DNA of 64,000 bases from Thioclava sp. SK-1 (lineage in GTDB: Bacteria > Pseudomonadota > Alphaproteobacteria > Rhodobacterales > Rhodobacteraceae). The notes under the pieces were generated by a model. The model had not been told where the DNA came from, searched no databases, and was given only the letters and a program-made list of their open reading frames with translations. The DNA lies in assembly GCF_001705665.1 (NCBI RefSeq), contig NZ_MDHA01000025.1, forward strand, positions 186,001-250,000, given 5' to 3'. Shown in pieces: positions 34,517 through 43,384 of the stretch; positions within the stretch are counted from its first letter, which is position 1; each line of letters starts with the position of its first letter. The position numbers and the translations under genes were made by a program.

Positions 34517-36103
34517 TCACCGAAGAACTTCATCATCGGGCCAGTTCAAATCCGTTTGCACGCGGATCAACTGACTGTCCTGTGGCGGCAAGTCGAAGTC
34601 CCACACAAGAACGCCGCGACGATCGTCTGGATGTTCTGTGGTCGGGGCGGGATCTGCAGAATAGGTGATCTTCAGACTGTCTTGCTCAGAATAAGGCACG
34701 CGGTCCAAGACACGCATCGGCCATGTCTCATTGGTCAGGTTTTTCACCTCAATCCGCGTAGTCTCGGATTGCTGTGAGGATTTTGAAATCAAGCCGGCCT
34801 GCCCTTGTATCCGGTCTTCGACCACATGGCTTAGGGTCAGGCCATCAATCGCGCCAAAGCCCAGATCAAAGGTATCGCCCGCCGCGACCAAATCCAATTG
34901 ACCACCACCAACCATTGCACCATCGACATAACGTGTCACAGGCCCGGGCAGCAAAATCTCGGTGCCATTCTTGATTTCAGCCATAAGATAGGCACGATCA
35001 TCGAACACAGGCACAGCCTGCGCACGGATATCGGCAGGCAATGTCATCTGATCCAGGCTTAGCCGCAGCGCCTCCACCCCGTCGCGGATATCAACGGGTT
35101 GCGCATAGTGATACGTCAGGACCATTCCTTGCATCTGGGCGCCCATTCCCTCGGCTACGGGGGCCTCCATCATTGCCATATCCGCTGACCGCGCGAGCGC
35201 TTTGGGCGCCGCCATCAGCTCCACCGGCGGGCCGGAACGGCGCAGCAAAGGCGGCAGGTAGGTCGGGTCCGCCCGCTCGGACGGGCGCGCTGTGGACAAG
35301 GTCACATCGACACCCTGCCAATCCTCGCCACTGGCTTGATGCACCGAGACATATCGGTCCAACGTCACCTGACCCGAAGCGCGGTCCAGATGCATATCAT
35401 AGGATGGGCTCCAACCCGCATTATCAACATAGGTGGTGATCGTCATCACCCCCGTCCCCTGCACTGTCGCGCGCAAAACATCGCCGTCATCGCTGGGGTT
35501 TTGCACTGCTGCCAAGGTCTGGCGGGCGCTTTCCAACGCCTTGCGATCCGGGGCCAGTGCGTCATCCGCACGGCGCGCGGCGGCTTCAGCCTTCAGCGCT
35601 GTGGTGCGTGCCGCCAGGGACTCTTCGGCCACCTGCTGTGCAAGGCTTAGTGCCTGAGCGGCATCCATCCCTTGTGTGGACAAGCCCGATAGAAACTGAA
35701 CGCGATCTTGCGCCGCAAGAGCCTGCAAACGGATCTGCGCCACATCCTCTAATTTATCCGCCAAAACATCTTCCAGACGGTCCACCTCGGCCTTGGCTGA
35801 AACAACCGCCGGATCTTCGGCACCATCGCTGGGCGGGCGGCGGTCATCGATTAAAGACAACGCGCCGATCTGCAGCCCCTCCCCCGCCACGCGCAGCGTA
35901 TCAATCCGCGTGTCTTCGGGTAAACCGGGTACGATAATCTGCTGGGGCTTCTCTGCCGATACATTGACCTGGCGCACCACCTGTGCGCCCCATGGGAACA
36001 ACGTAACCGACTGAATTTTGGCGTTGGCGGTCACGTCCTGCGCCCAAAGAGCGGCCGGGGATACTGTTAATACAAGCGCCGCAACCATGCGAATATGGAT
36101 CAT
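34517..36103 (-). CDS. DUF4139 (mucoidy-inhibitor MuiA-like) exported protein
   Basis: 528 residues. Signal peptide ending ALWA. N-terminal DUF4140 domain (TLFPWGAQVVRQV), a long coiled-coil stretch (about 100-210, rich in Ala/Glu/Leu/Arg), then DUF4139 (from about residue 215, starting near GVMTITTYVDNAGWSPSYDMHL). Secreted beta-sandwich proteins of unknown function, linked by name only to mucoidy. No neighbour suggests its role. Confidence 0.9.
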   Translation of the reverse strand: MIHIRMVAALVLTVSPAALWAQDVTANAKIQSVTLFPWGAQVVRQVNVSAEKPQQIIVPGLPEDTRIDTLRVAGEGLQIGALSLIDDRRPPSDGAEDPAVVSAKAEVDRLEDVLADKLEDVAQIRLQALAAQDRVQFLSGLSTQGMDAAQALSLAQQVAEESLAARTTALKAEAAARRADDALAPDRKALESARQTLAAVQNPSDDGDVLRATVQGTGVMTITTYVDNAGWSPSYDMHLDRASGQVTLDRYVSVHQASGEDWQGVDVTLSTARPSERADPTYLPPLLRRSGPPVELMAAPKALARSADMAMMEAPVAEGMGAQMQGMVLTYHYAQPVDIRDGVEALRLSLDQMTLPADIRAQAVPVFDDRAYLMAEIKNGTEILLPGPVTRYVDGAMVGGGQLDLVAAGDTFDLGFGAIDGLTLSHVVEDRIQGQAGLISKSSQQSETTRIEVKNLTNETWPMRVLDRVPYSEQDSLKITYSADPAPTTEHPDDRRGVLVWDFDLPPQDSQLIRVQTDLNWPDDEVLR

Positions 36104-36196
36104 CGAAAACCTCCCTCAGATCATCATGCAGCCTGATAGGTCGGGCAGGGCATGTCCAGAAAACTCTGCTCACGTTCTGGTCAGCATTCAGCGCAT

Positions 36197-36234
36197 AGAA
36201 AAACCCCCGGCACGCAAGCGCACACCGGGGGTTT
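36197..36234 (-). terminator. Terminator of asd
   Basis: Ten-base perfect stem (AAACCCCCGG / CCGGGGGTTT), followed on the minus strand by a T-run. Located just past the asd stop. Confidence 0.9.
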
Positions 36235-36256
36235 ACATCGTCTAAAAGGGGCGCAA

Positions 36257-37279
36257 TCAGCCTTTTTTCAAGCAGCGCTTACCCAATGTTTCCGCAATTT
36301 GAACCGCATTCAACGCAGCGCCTTTACGCAGATTGTCGGACACACACCACAGGTTCAAACCGTTTTCAATGGTTACGTCCTGACGGATCCGCGAAACGAA
36401 TGTTGCGAAATCGCCAACACATTCAACCGGGGTCGTGTAACCGCCATCTTCACGCTTATCGACGACCATGATACCGGGCGCTTCGCGCAAGATATCGCGG
36501 GCCTCGTCTTCGTCCAAGAAATCCTCGAACTCGACATTGAGCGATTCTGCGTGGCCGACGAAAACCGGCACGCGCACACAGGTCGCGGTCACTTTGATCG
36601 AAGTGTCGATGATCTTCTTGGTCTCGGTGACCATCTTCCATTCTTCTTTCGTGTCACCGCTGTCCAGGAACACGTCGATATGGGGGATCACGTTGAACGC
36701 AATCTGCTTGGGATAGACTTTGGGCTCGACTTCCTGACCGGGGACATAAACGCCCTTGGTCTGGTTCCACAGCTCATCAATCGCGTCTTTACCCGAGCCT
36801 GACACCGACTGATAAGTCGACACGACAACGCGTTTGATCTTGGCGCGGTCATGCAGTGGCTTCAACGCCACAACCATCTGCGCGGTTGAACAGTTCGGGT
36901 TCGCGATGATGTTTTTATTGGTATAATTATCAACCGCTTCCGGGTTCACCTCTGGCACGACCAGTGGGATTTCCGGGTCATAGCGGTACAATGACGAGTT
37001 ATCGATGACCACACAGCCTTGTTTGGCCGCAATCGGTGCATATTGCTTGGTCGCGTCAGAGCCGATTGCAAAAAGCGCAATATCATAGCCCGAAAAATCG
37101 AAACCCTCGATGTCCTTGCAAGTGAGCGTCTTATCGCCGTAGCTGACTTCTGTGCCAAGGCTCCGGCGTGACGCCAGAGCAACAACCTCATCCGCAGGAA
37201 ACTGGCGCTCGTCCAGAATATTCAGCATTTCGCGGCCCACATTCCCTGTGGCACCGGCAACGACGATCTTATAGCCCAT
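36257..37279 (-). CDS. asd: Aspartate-semialdehyde dehydrogenase
   Basis: Reduces aspartyl phosphate to aspartate semialdehyde for lysine, diaminopimelate, threonine and methionine synthesis. 340 residues from the ATG with an AGGAGG site. NADP motif VVAGATGNVGREML, catalytic Cys in ANPNCSTAQMV, and the substrate segment STYQSVSGSGKDAIDEL. Standard length, monocistronic, with its own terminator. Confidence 0.97.
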   Translation of the reverse strand: MGYKIVVAGATGNVGREMLNILDERQFPADEVVALASRRSLGTEVSYGDKTLTCKDIEGFDFSGYDIALFAIGSDATKQYAPIAAKQGCVVIDNSSLYRYDPEIPLVVPEVNPEAVDNYTNKNIIANPNCSTAQMVVALKPLHDRAKIKRVVVSTYQSVSGSGKDAIDELWNQTKGVYVPGQEVEPKVYPKQIAFNVIPHIDVFLDSGDTKEEWKMVTETKKIIDTSIKVTATCVRVPVFVGHAESLNVEFEDFLDEDEARDILREAPGIMVVDKREDGGYTTPVECVGDFATFVSRIRQDVTIENGLNLWCVSDNLRKGAALNAVQIAETLGKRCLKKG

Positions 37280-37353
37280 AAGGACCTCCTTGCTCAAAAG
37301 AACATGTCGGCACTTAATGCAAATGGGGCCAAAGTAAAAGGGTTTTCGGGCCG

Positions 37354-37968
37354 TCAGACCCTGCAAATACGGGGATCCGCGCCGATCAGACCGGTGACAA
37401 ATACCGCTTCGGCGTCGAAATCATGCGGGACACGGTCTGCCGTGCGCCGCCCCGACAGCGACAACGAGGCGAAAAAATCGAACCCAAACAGTGATAGTTT
37501 CGACAACGCAGAGCGCGCAAGCAGGTCAATCATTATCGCCCCTGTTGTGGGCTGTGCGCCGATACGGGTCTTTAACTGTGCGTAATCAGGATGTGGATGC
37601 AGATAGAAGCCATCGCTTGTCGCGGTGGTCCAATCAAGGCGCTTGCGCTTATGGCTCATCCATAGGCAGCGCCCGGGGGTAATCCGTGCCCGATCCTCGG
37701 CTGAGAGCCGAGTGGCCAGCGCAAGCCAATCGGTGCGCGTTCCGTGACTGCGTGGCTGCGGCATCGGGGCGCGGTTGATGCGGATCACCACATCATGTGC
37801 ATCAATCTGTGCGCCATGCGTCTGCTGGGCCAACGCCCGGGCATTGCCAATCAGCGCAACCGATTTTCCTGCCAGCGGGGCAAGCAGCACGGATTGCGCA
37901 ACTGACAAGCGTTGCAAAGCATCATCATCGCGCAACATCCGCGCAAGGTAAAACCCCGCACGGGTCAT
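37354..37968 (-). CDS. Glycosyltransferase family 29 (sialyltransferase-fold) protein
   Basis: 204 residues. Sialylmotif L is visible at about 36-68 (KSVALIGNARAL ... DAHDVVIRINRAP), sialylmotif S at about 140-165 (TTGAIMIDLLARSALSKLSLFGF), and motif VS as H182-x4-E187. These are the CMP-sialic-acid-type donor and catalytic motifs of GT29. It is shorter than eukaryotic enzymes and has no membrane anchor. In bacteria such proteins may transfer sialic acid, Kdo or a related CMP-sugar. Coupled by a four-base overlap to the GT4 gene upstream. Confidence 0.82.
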   Translation of the reverse strand: MTRAGFYLARMLRDDDALQRLSVAQSVLLAPLAGKSVALIGNARALAQQTHGAQIDAHDVVIRINRAPMPQPRSHGTRTDWLALATRLSAEDRARITPGRCLWMSHKRKRLDWTTATSDGFYLHPHPDYAQLKTRIGAQPTTGAIMIDLLARSALSKLSLFGFDFFASLSLSGRRTADRVPHDFDAEAVFVTGLIGADPRICRV

Positions 37969-38990
37969 GCCAGCATCTCGCGGTAAATCTGCACCAGACG
38001 CGCGGCCTCGCCCTCAATTTTGAACTGCGCCTCCACATGGGCGCGGGCGGCATCGCCAGCCATGCGGCACTTGTCCGGGTCATCAACAAACGCGGCAATA
38101 CCTGCGCCCAGCGCAACCGGATCACCCGGGTCGACCAAAGCCCCACATTCGGACGTGACGATTTCCTCAAATGCCCCGACCTTGGTGGCGATAACAGGCA
38201 CCGCGCAGGCCATCGCCTCTGGCACTGTCAGCCCGAACCCCTCCCAGCGCTGCGGCGCTACATAAAGATCAAGTGCACGATACCAATCCGCGACCTCATG
38301 CACCGGCACCTCTGGCGGGAACAACACGCGGTCCGACAGCCCCGCAGCGGCAACCTGCGCCTTAAGCTGTTTCAGATAGTCGACATGTTTTTCCGTTGCC
38401 CGTCCCATCACAACAGCCACAGCCTGCGGTCGCTGTGGCAAAATCTGAACCATTGCCTCGATGAAATCGCCCGTGCCTTTTTGCGCCCGGATACGTCCGT
38501 AACAGCCAATCAGCACCGCGTCGGGCAGACCCAACCGCGCGCGCAACGCCGCGCGATCATGTGCGGGGGCGAACCCGTCCACATCAATCCCATGCAGCAC
38601 CACATCGCAAGGGCGGTCCAGATACTGCGCCGTCCGCGATGACGTCGCTATAACCCGGTCCATCTGACCAATCAGCCATTTCGTATAGCCCGAATGTTTG
38701 CGTTGGCTGGCTGAGGTAAACAGCAACCGCAAATCCATCCGACACAGATATTTCAGCGCCAGACCCAACAGCATTTCCACATTGCGCCGGGCATGCCACA
38801 CCCGCGTATGGCGCGGTAAAAATGGTAGCCGCCACAGCGAAATATGCGGCACATGTGATGGCAGGCCCGGGCCGGTCGCCACGATCCCGATCTGATGGGC
38901 CTGCACCGGCAGCAATCGGACCACCGTCGCGGTGACACCCGACAGGCGGCGTTTCAAATTCGGGGCGATAACATCAATCTGCGTGCTCAT
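37965..38990 (-). CDS. Glycosyltransferase family 4 (LpcC-like)
   Basis: 341 residues, GT-B fold. N-terminal acceptor domain begins DVIAPNLKRRLSGVTATV; the C-terminal donor domain carries CYGRIRAQKGTGDFIEAM and the EX7E-type segment PQRWEGFGLTVPEAMACAVPVIATKVGAFEEIV. The N-terminal pattern resembles LpcC-type lipopolysaccharide-core mannosyltransferases, but sugar specificity is inferred. Forms a two-gene operon with the GT29 gene, pointing to core or surface glycan assembly. Confidence 0.9.
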   Translation of the reverse strand: MSTQIDVIAPNLKRRLSGVTATVVRLLPVQAHQIGIVATGPGLPSHVPHISLWRLPFLPRHTRVWHARRNVEMLLGLALKYLCRMDLRLLFTSASQRKHSGYTKWLIGQMDRVIATSSRTAQYLDRPCDVVLHGIDVDGFAPAHDRAALRARLGLPDAVLIGCYGRIRAQKGTGDFIEAMVQILPQRPQAVAVVMGRATEKHVDYLKQLKAQVAAAGLSDRVLFPPEVPVHEVADWYRALDLYVAPQRWEGFGLTVPEAMACAVPVIATKVGAFEEIVTSECGALVDPGDPVALGAGIAAFVDDPDKCRMAGDAARAHVEAQFKIEGEAARLVQIYREMLA

Positions 38991-39116
38991 ACCCCCGACA
39001 TAGCGCGCCGCGCATCACTTGTCTTGGCCAAACGCAACCATGTGATCTCTGTGACCTTGTCTGACGCGATGCAAAGATTACGATGATTGTACCGCCCCAC
39101 CGCCAAAGGATCTTTC

Positions 39117-39890
39117 ATGCGCCTGCCCTTCCTCGCCTGCCTTGCCCTCAGCCTGGTCGGCATTTGCACTGTCACCACCGCGCAGGCCCAACCGTTGATA
39201 TTTGCAGCCGCATCGCTGAAAACCGCGCTGGATCAGGCGGCACAGCAATGGGCGACGACCCATCCGCCGGTAACGATTTCCTACGCCGGCTCGTCGCAGC
39301 TGGCCCGGCAGATCACCGCAGGCGCCCCCGCGGACCTGTTCATTTCGGCCTCGCCGCAGTGGATGGACGCGGTGGACCAAAGCGGTATGGTCACGCCGGG
39401 CAGTCGCGTGAACCTGCTGGGCAACCGATTGGTGCTTATAGGAAATGGAAACTCAACTAACGCCGCAACGTCATCGATTGCATCGTCCTTACAGCCGGTG
39501 ATGGACGGAACGGCCTTTCTGGCAATGGCACTGGTCGACAGCGTGCCGGCCGGACAGTACGGTAAGGAAGCGCTGACCCATCTGGGCCTGTGGGATCAGG
39601 TTGCGTCGCAGGTCGCACAGGCCGATAATGTCCGTGCCGCCCTTGCATTGGTCGCACTGAATGAGGCGCCTTTGGGCATTACCTATGCGACAGATGCCAA
39701 AGCAGAGCCTCGGGTGCATGAAATCGCCACGTTCCCTGCCGACAGCCACCGCCCCATCATCTATCCCATGGCCGCGCTTGACGGAGGTAACGATCCACGC
39801 GCCGCCGCCGATTTCGCCGCCTATCTGCAAACACCCCCCGCACAAGCCATTTTCACCCAACAGGGTTTCACGCTACACCCTGATCCATGA
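39117..39890 (+). CDS. modA: Molybdate ABC transporter substrate-binding protein
   Basis: 257 residues. Signal peptide ending TAQAQ. The oxyanion-binding segments FAAASLKTALDQ and SYAGSSQLARQI are typical ModA. The mature protein binds molybdate or tungstate in the periplasm. I chose the ATG opening MRLPFLACL, with AAAGGA upstream. The stop overlaps modB by four bases. I do not see a ModE-type palindrome upstream. Confidence 0.95.
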   Translation: MRLPFLACLALSLVGICTVTTAQAQPLIFAAASLKTALDQAAQQWATTHPPVTISYAGSSQLARQITAGAPADLFISASPQWMDAVDQSGMVTPGSRVNLLGNRLVLIGNGNSTNAATSSIASSLQPVMDGTAFLAMALVDSVPAGQYGKEALTHLGLWDQVASQVAQADNVRAALALVALNEAPLGITYATDAKAEPRVHEIATFPADSHRPIIYPMAALDGGNDPRAAADFAAYLQTPPAQAIFTQQGFTLHPDP

Positions 39891-40582
39891 TCGAGCTTTC
39901 CCCCCTGGCCATCGCGGCCATCACATTGTCACTCCAAGTCGCAAGCGTTGCGATGATTGCCTCTTTGCCCGTGGCGATCGCAACGGCTTGGATTTTGTCG
40001 CGCAGCCGATGGCCAGGGCTGTGGCTGTTAAATGCGCTGGTGCACCTGCCCCTGATCTTACCGCCCGTAGTCACCGGCTATCTGTTATTGCTGGGGTTTG
40101 GGCGAAACGGGCCGGTGGGCCGGTTGCTAGAGCCATTGGGGATTACATTTGCCTTTCAATGGACGGGCGCGGCGCTGGCGGCAGCGGTTATGGGATTTCC
40201 GCTGATGGTGCGCGCGATCCGATTGGCAATCGAAGCCGTCGACCCTAAATTGGAAGAGGCCGCCGCGACCTTGGGCGCAGGCCCGGTGAATGTGTTTTGC
40301 ACCATTACCTTGCCGCTGATTGCGCCCGGCATTCTGGCAGGTGCCATCATGGGATTTGCCAAAGCGATGGGTGAGTTTGGCGCCACCATCACCTTTGTCT
40401 CCAACATCCCGGGGCGCACGCAAACGCTGCCATCCGCAATTTACAGTGCGCTACAGATCCCCGGTGCCGAACAACAGGTTGTCGTGCTGTGCGCGATTTC
40501 TGTGACCTTGGCGATTGGCGCGGTATTCTTGTCAGAATGGCTGACGCGGCGCATCGCCCGCCGGATTGGTGGCGCACTATGA
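39887..40582 (+). CDS. modB: Molybdate ABC transporter permease
   Basis: 231 residues, about five membrane helices. The inner-membrane signature EAAATLGAGPVNVFCTITLPLIAPG contacts ModC, and GFAKAMGEFGATITF is a ModB hallmark. Coupled on both sides by ATGA overlaps. Confidence 0.96.
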   Translation: MIELSPLAIAAITLSLQVASVAMIASLPVAIATAWILSRSRWPGLWLLNALVHLPLILPPVVTGYLLLLGFGRNGPVGRLLEPLGITFAFQWTGAALAAAVMGFPLMVRAIRLAIEAVDPKLEEAAATLGAGPVNVFCTITLPLIAPGILAGAIMGFAKAMGEFGATITFVSNIPGRTQTLPSAIYSALQIPGAEQQVVVLCAISVTLAIGAVFLSEWLTRRIARRIGGAL

Positions 40583-41664
40583 TCGACATTCGCCTGCATC
40601 ATCCATTGTCGGGGTTTGATCTGGATGTCTCGCTTCAGGCCGGTCCGGGGATCACCGCGCTCTACGGCCCATCCGGGTCGGGGAAAACTACATTGGTGAA
40701 TGCCGTCGCGGGGCTTTTGCGTCCGCGCGCAGGGCGGATCAGCGCGGGATCCGACCTGCTGTTCGACGCTGCCACTGGGGTGGACCAGCCTCCACATAGG
40801 CGCAATATCGGATATGTCTTTCAAGAGCCGCGGCTTTTCCCCCATCTAAATGTGCGTGCCAACCTGAATTACGGCGCCAAACGCGCCCACAAGGCGGCCG
40901 CTGGCCCGGCGTTTGATGATGTCGTCGACATGCTGGGCATTGCGCCGCTTTTGGCGCGTCCCACAGGCGCACTTTCGGGCGGAGAGCGGGCGCGCGTGTC
41001 CATCGGCCGCGCCCTGCTGTCCAAACCCCGCCTGTTGCTGATGGATGAGCCATTGGCCGCCTTGGACCCGGCACGGCGCGCGGAAATCCTACCGTTCTTG
41101 GAGCGGTTGCGCGATGCCGGCCTACCGGTCATCTATGTCAGCCATGCGCTACCAGAGGTCACGCGGCTGGCCGATACAATCGCGCTGATAGACACCGGGA
41201 AACTGGTGGCCGCAGGCCCCGCGCACCACATCCTGTCCGATCCCACATTGGCGCAGCGTCTGGGCGGTGCCCAAGCCGGCGCTGTGTTGCGCGTGACACA
41301 TGGCGGGGTGGATGATGACGGGCTAACGCGGCTGCATCTTGGGGGGCAATCCCTGTTTTTACCCCAAAGCAGCCCGGATATGGGACATGATCTGCGCATC
41401 CGCATTCAAGCCAGTGATGTCATTCTTTCGCGCAACCGGCCGGAGGGGCTTTCCGCGCTTAACATTCTAACCGCGACTGTGACGCAGGTGCAGCCAGGCG
41501 ATGCAGGGCGCGTTTTCGTGCAGCTGACCTTACCGCAGGGGCAGATATTGCTGGCGCGGATCACCGCGCGTTCTGCTGCCATCTTGCAATTGCGCTCGGG
41601 CACGCCGTGCCATGCAATCGTCAAAGCGGTGGCGATGGACCGCGCTGATCTGTCACGCAGCTGA
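40579..41664 (+). CDS. modC: Molybdate ABC transporter ATP-binding protein
   Basis: 361 residues. Walker A YGPSGSGKTT, signature LSGGERARVSIGRAL, Walker B LLLMDEPLAALD. A C-terminal TOBE/Mop-like domain (about 290-360) is present and can bind molybdate for feedback regulation in this family. Last gene of modABC. Confidence 0.96.
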   Translation: MIDIRLHHPLSGFDLDVSLQAGPGITALYGPSGSGKTTLVNAVAGLLRPRAGRISAGSDLLFDAATGVDQPPHRRNIGYVFQEPRLFPHLNVRANLNYGAKRAHKAAAGPAFDDVVDMLGIAPLLARPTGALSGGERARVSIGRALLSKPRLLLMDEPLAALDPARRAEILPFLERLRDAGLPVIYVSHALPEVTRLADTIALIDTGKLVAAGPAHHILSDPTLAQRLGGAQAGAVLRVTHGGVDDDGLTRLHLGGQSLFLPQSSPDMGHDLRIRIQASDVILSRNRPEGLSALNILTATVTQVQPGDAGRVFVQLTLPQGQILLARITARSAAILQLRSGTPCHAIVKAVAMDRADLSRS

Positions 41665-41665
41665 A

Positions 41666-41688
41666 CGGCGCGAGGGTCCCCCGCGCCG
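41666..41688. terminator. GC-rich hairpin after modC
   Basis: CGGCGCG / CGCGCCG arms begin just after the modC stop, before the convergent hsp20. No U-run. Confidence 0.5.
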
Positions 41689-41714
41689 CCAAACTTCACG
41701 ATGACAGGTGCAGA

Positions 41715-42188
41715 TTACGCGTCAATGGTTTGTGATGTATGGGTCGCAACCGGACGGCCAGAGGCGGTGCCGGAAATCTCAATCCGGCGCGGCTTCAATG
41801 CCTCGGGCACCTCATGAACCAGATTGATATGCAACATGCCATCTTCATGGCTGGCCCCAAGCACCTTTACATGATCAGCCAGCGCGAAGCGGCGTTCAAA
41901 GGCGCGGGTGGCGATACCGCGATGCAGATAGGCCTTTTCAGCATCGGCATCGGACTTGCGCCCGACCACGATCAACGCGCCATCGCGCATTTCAACCGAC
42001 AGTTGGTCTGCGGCAAAACCTGCAACAGCAATCGAAATGCGATAGGCATTTTCATCTGTTTTTTCAATATTATACGGGGGATAGCTGGGCTGAGCGACAT
42101 CATTGGTCATAACCCGGTCCATCAGGTCGGCAACCCGGTCAAACCCTACAGTTGCACGATATAGTGGCGAAAGATCAAAACTACGCAT
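41715..42188 (-). CDS. Small heat-shock protein (Hsp20/IbpA family)
   Basis: 157 residues. The central alpha-crystallin domain (about 35-130) has NAYRISIAVAGFAADQLSVEM and ends near DGMLHINLVHEVPE. The N-terminus FDLSPLYRATVGFDRVADLM is the IbpA-type arm. The C-terminal I-x-I oligomerisation motif is visible as RIEI. ATP-independent holdase for unfolding proteins. Controlled by a heat-shock promoter and a ROSE-like thermometer in the leader. Confidence 0.95.
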   Translation of the reverse strand: MRSFDLSPLYRATVGFDRVADLMDRVMTNDVAQPSYPPYNIEKTDENAYRISIAVAGFAADQLSVEMRDGALIVVGRKSDADAEKAYLHRGIATRAFERRFALADHVKVLGASHEDGMLHINLVHEVPEALKPRRIEISGTASGRPVATHTSQTIDA

Positions 42189-42193
42189 GGATC

Positions 42194-42210
42194 ATCCTCT
42201 CTTGAGCGAT
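42194..42210 (-). promoter_or_regulatory. ROSE-like RNA thermometer hairpin in the hsp20 leader
   Basis: On the minus strand AUCGCUC pairs with GAGGAU through an AAGA tetraloop, leaving one G bulged opposite the Shine-Dalgarno sequence, five bases before AUG. The bulged G and the U-C/U-GCU element pairing with AGGA are the hallmarks of ROSE thermometers, which melt on warming to free the ribosome site. Confidence 0.65.
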
Positions 42211-42297
42211 GTGTTGACAGTTTGACGCAGCAGACCGCCCCATATGGGCACGGCAATCCACGTCCCAGACCCCTATTCAGGCGACCCGGTCCAATTG

Positions 42298-42326
42298 ATT
42301 TGGGAAAGCTGCAAACTGTTTTCAAG
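42298..42326 (-). promoter_or_regulatory. Sigma-32-type promoter for hsp20
   Basis: Minus strand: CTTGAAA, a 14-base spacer and TCCCAAAT, close to the heat-shock consensus CTTGAAA / CCCCATNT. It would give a leader of about 100 bases containing the thermometer hairpin. Confidence 0.65.
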
Positions 42327-42387
42327 AGGTCGGAAAACCATAAGCCTGCGTTTTTTGCGGCCCAAGTTACGGGCGACCCCGCGCCGC

Positions 42388-43215
42388 CTAGGGGCGCACG
42401 AATTTCGCCCCCGGCATCCGTCGCGTCGGCGCCCCGCTGTCCATGCCGCGCGCGGCAAGCGCACCTTTCAAATCAGCCAGATTATCCACAAGCGTCCCAA
42501 GCGAGACCTTGCGTGCGTCCAGTTCAGCTTTGGCCGACACCACAGACACTATTTCAAAACGACCATTGCGCTTGGCAAAAACCGGCGCGCCAGAGGCCCC
42601 GAAATCCACATCACAGGTCATCAGAAGAAATCCGTTTCGCCGCTGCATCACCTCGCAGACATCTTGCATCGACGGGGCCTCGGCGCGGTCATGCGCATAT
42701 GAGACGACCTCGACCTCATCCCCGGCTTCAATATGGGTGTCCGTGGCAAAGGGCATGACCTGTGGCAATCGGATCGGCTGGGCCAATTCGATCAACGCCA
42801 GATCCCATGCGACCCGGTCCACCCGGTCGGGGCCCTGATACTGGTATTGTGGATGCGCGATCGTGCGACGTGCCTGACGGTAGGCGACAGCACGACCATT
42901 GCGCCACCCAGCCCTGAATTCAATGTTTTCAGCCGGAATCATCTGCCCCGTCGTGTTGGAATACAGACAATGTGCGGCCGTCAGCACCAGATCGGGCGCG
43001 ATCAACGTTCCGGTGCAAAACCCGGTTTTGCCCAGTTCCAAGCGCCCCACGGCCTCCCATCCGCGACTGTCATCACCCGTCTTCAACAGTCGCAAAGGCC
43101 CGGCCTTGGGTTGCAGTTGAATCGCCCCGAATCCCAGATCGGCAGAGCCCTCCTCGGCCCATGCAGGCACGCATATCACCATGATAGACAGCAAAACCGT
43201 AAAAATTACATGCAT
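42388..43215 (-). CDS. Trypsin-like serine protease, exported
   Basis: 275 residues. Signal peptide MHVIFTVLLSIMVICVPAWA. Catalytic His in LTAAHCLYS, Asp in WDLALIEL and Ser in FGASGAPVF, where the usual GDSGGP is GASGAP. The triad is intact but the oxyanion-hole neighbourhood is altered, so activity may be weak or specialised. Probably a periplasmic V8/trypsin-type protease. Confidence 0.88.
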   Translation of the reverse strand: MHVIFTVLLSIMVICVPAWAEEGSADLGFGAIQLQPKAGPLRLLKTGDDSRGWEAVGRLELGKTGFCTGTLIAPDLVLTAAHCLYSNTTGQMIPAENIEFRAGWRNGRAVAYRQARRTIAHPQYQYQGPDRVDRVAWDLALIELAQPIRLPQVMPFATDTHIEAGDEVEVVSYAHDRAEAPSMQDVCEVMQRRNGFLLMTCDVDFGASGAPVFAKRNGRFEIVSVVSAKAELDARKVSLGTLVDNLADLKGALAARGMDSGAPTRRMPGAKFVRP

Positions 43216-43384
43216 TCAGGCACCTCCGACAGGGGGCTAGATAGGTCCAGACTGAGCATAAGTTAAAGTCGTTAATAATGGCGCAACTATGGCCAGCGTG
43301 GCAGTTCTGCATATTGGCGGTGCAAAACATCTGCATCGGCACAAACCGATCTGGCATGGCGCGCAAAGCCAAAGTAACACTAAG

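Noticed and set aside
38991-39116. Possible ModE molybdate operator before modA
   Set aside because: I looked for the long ATCGTTATAT-type inverted repeat and did not find it.
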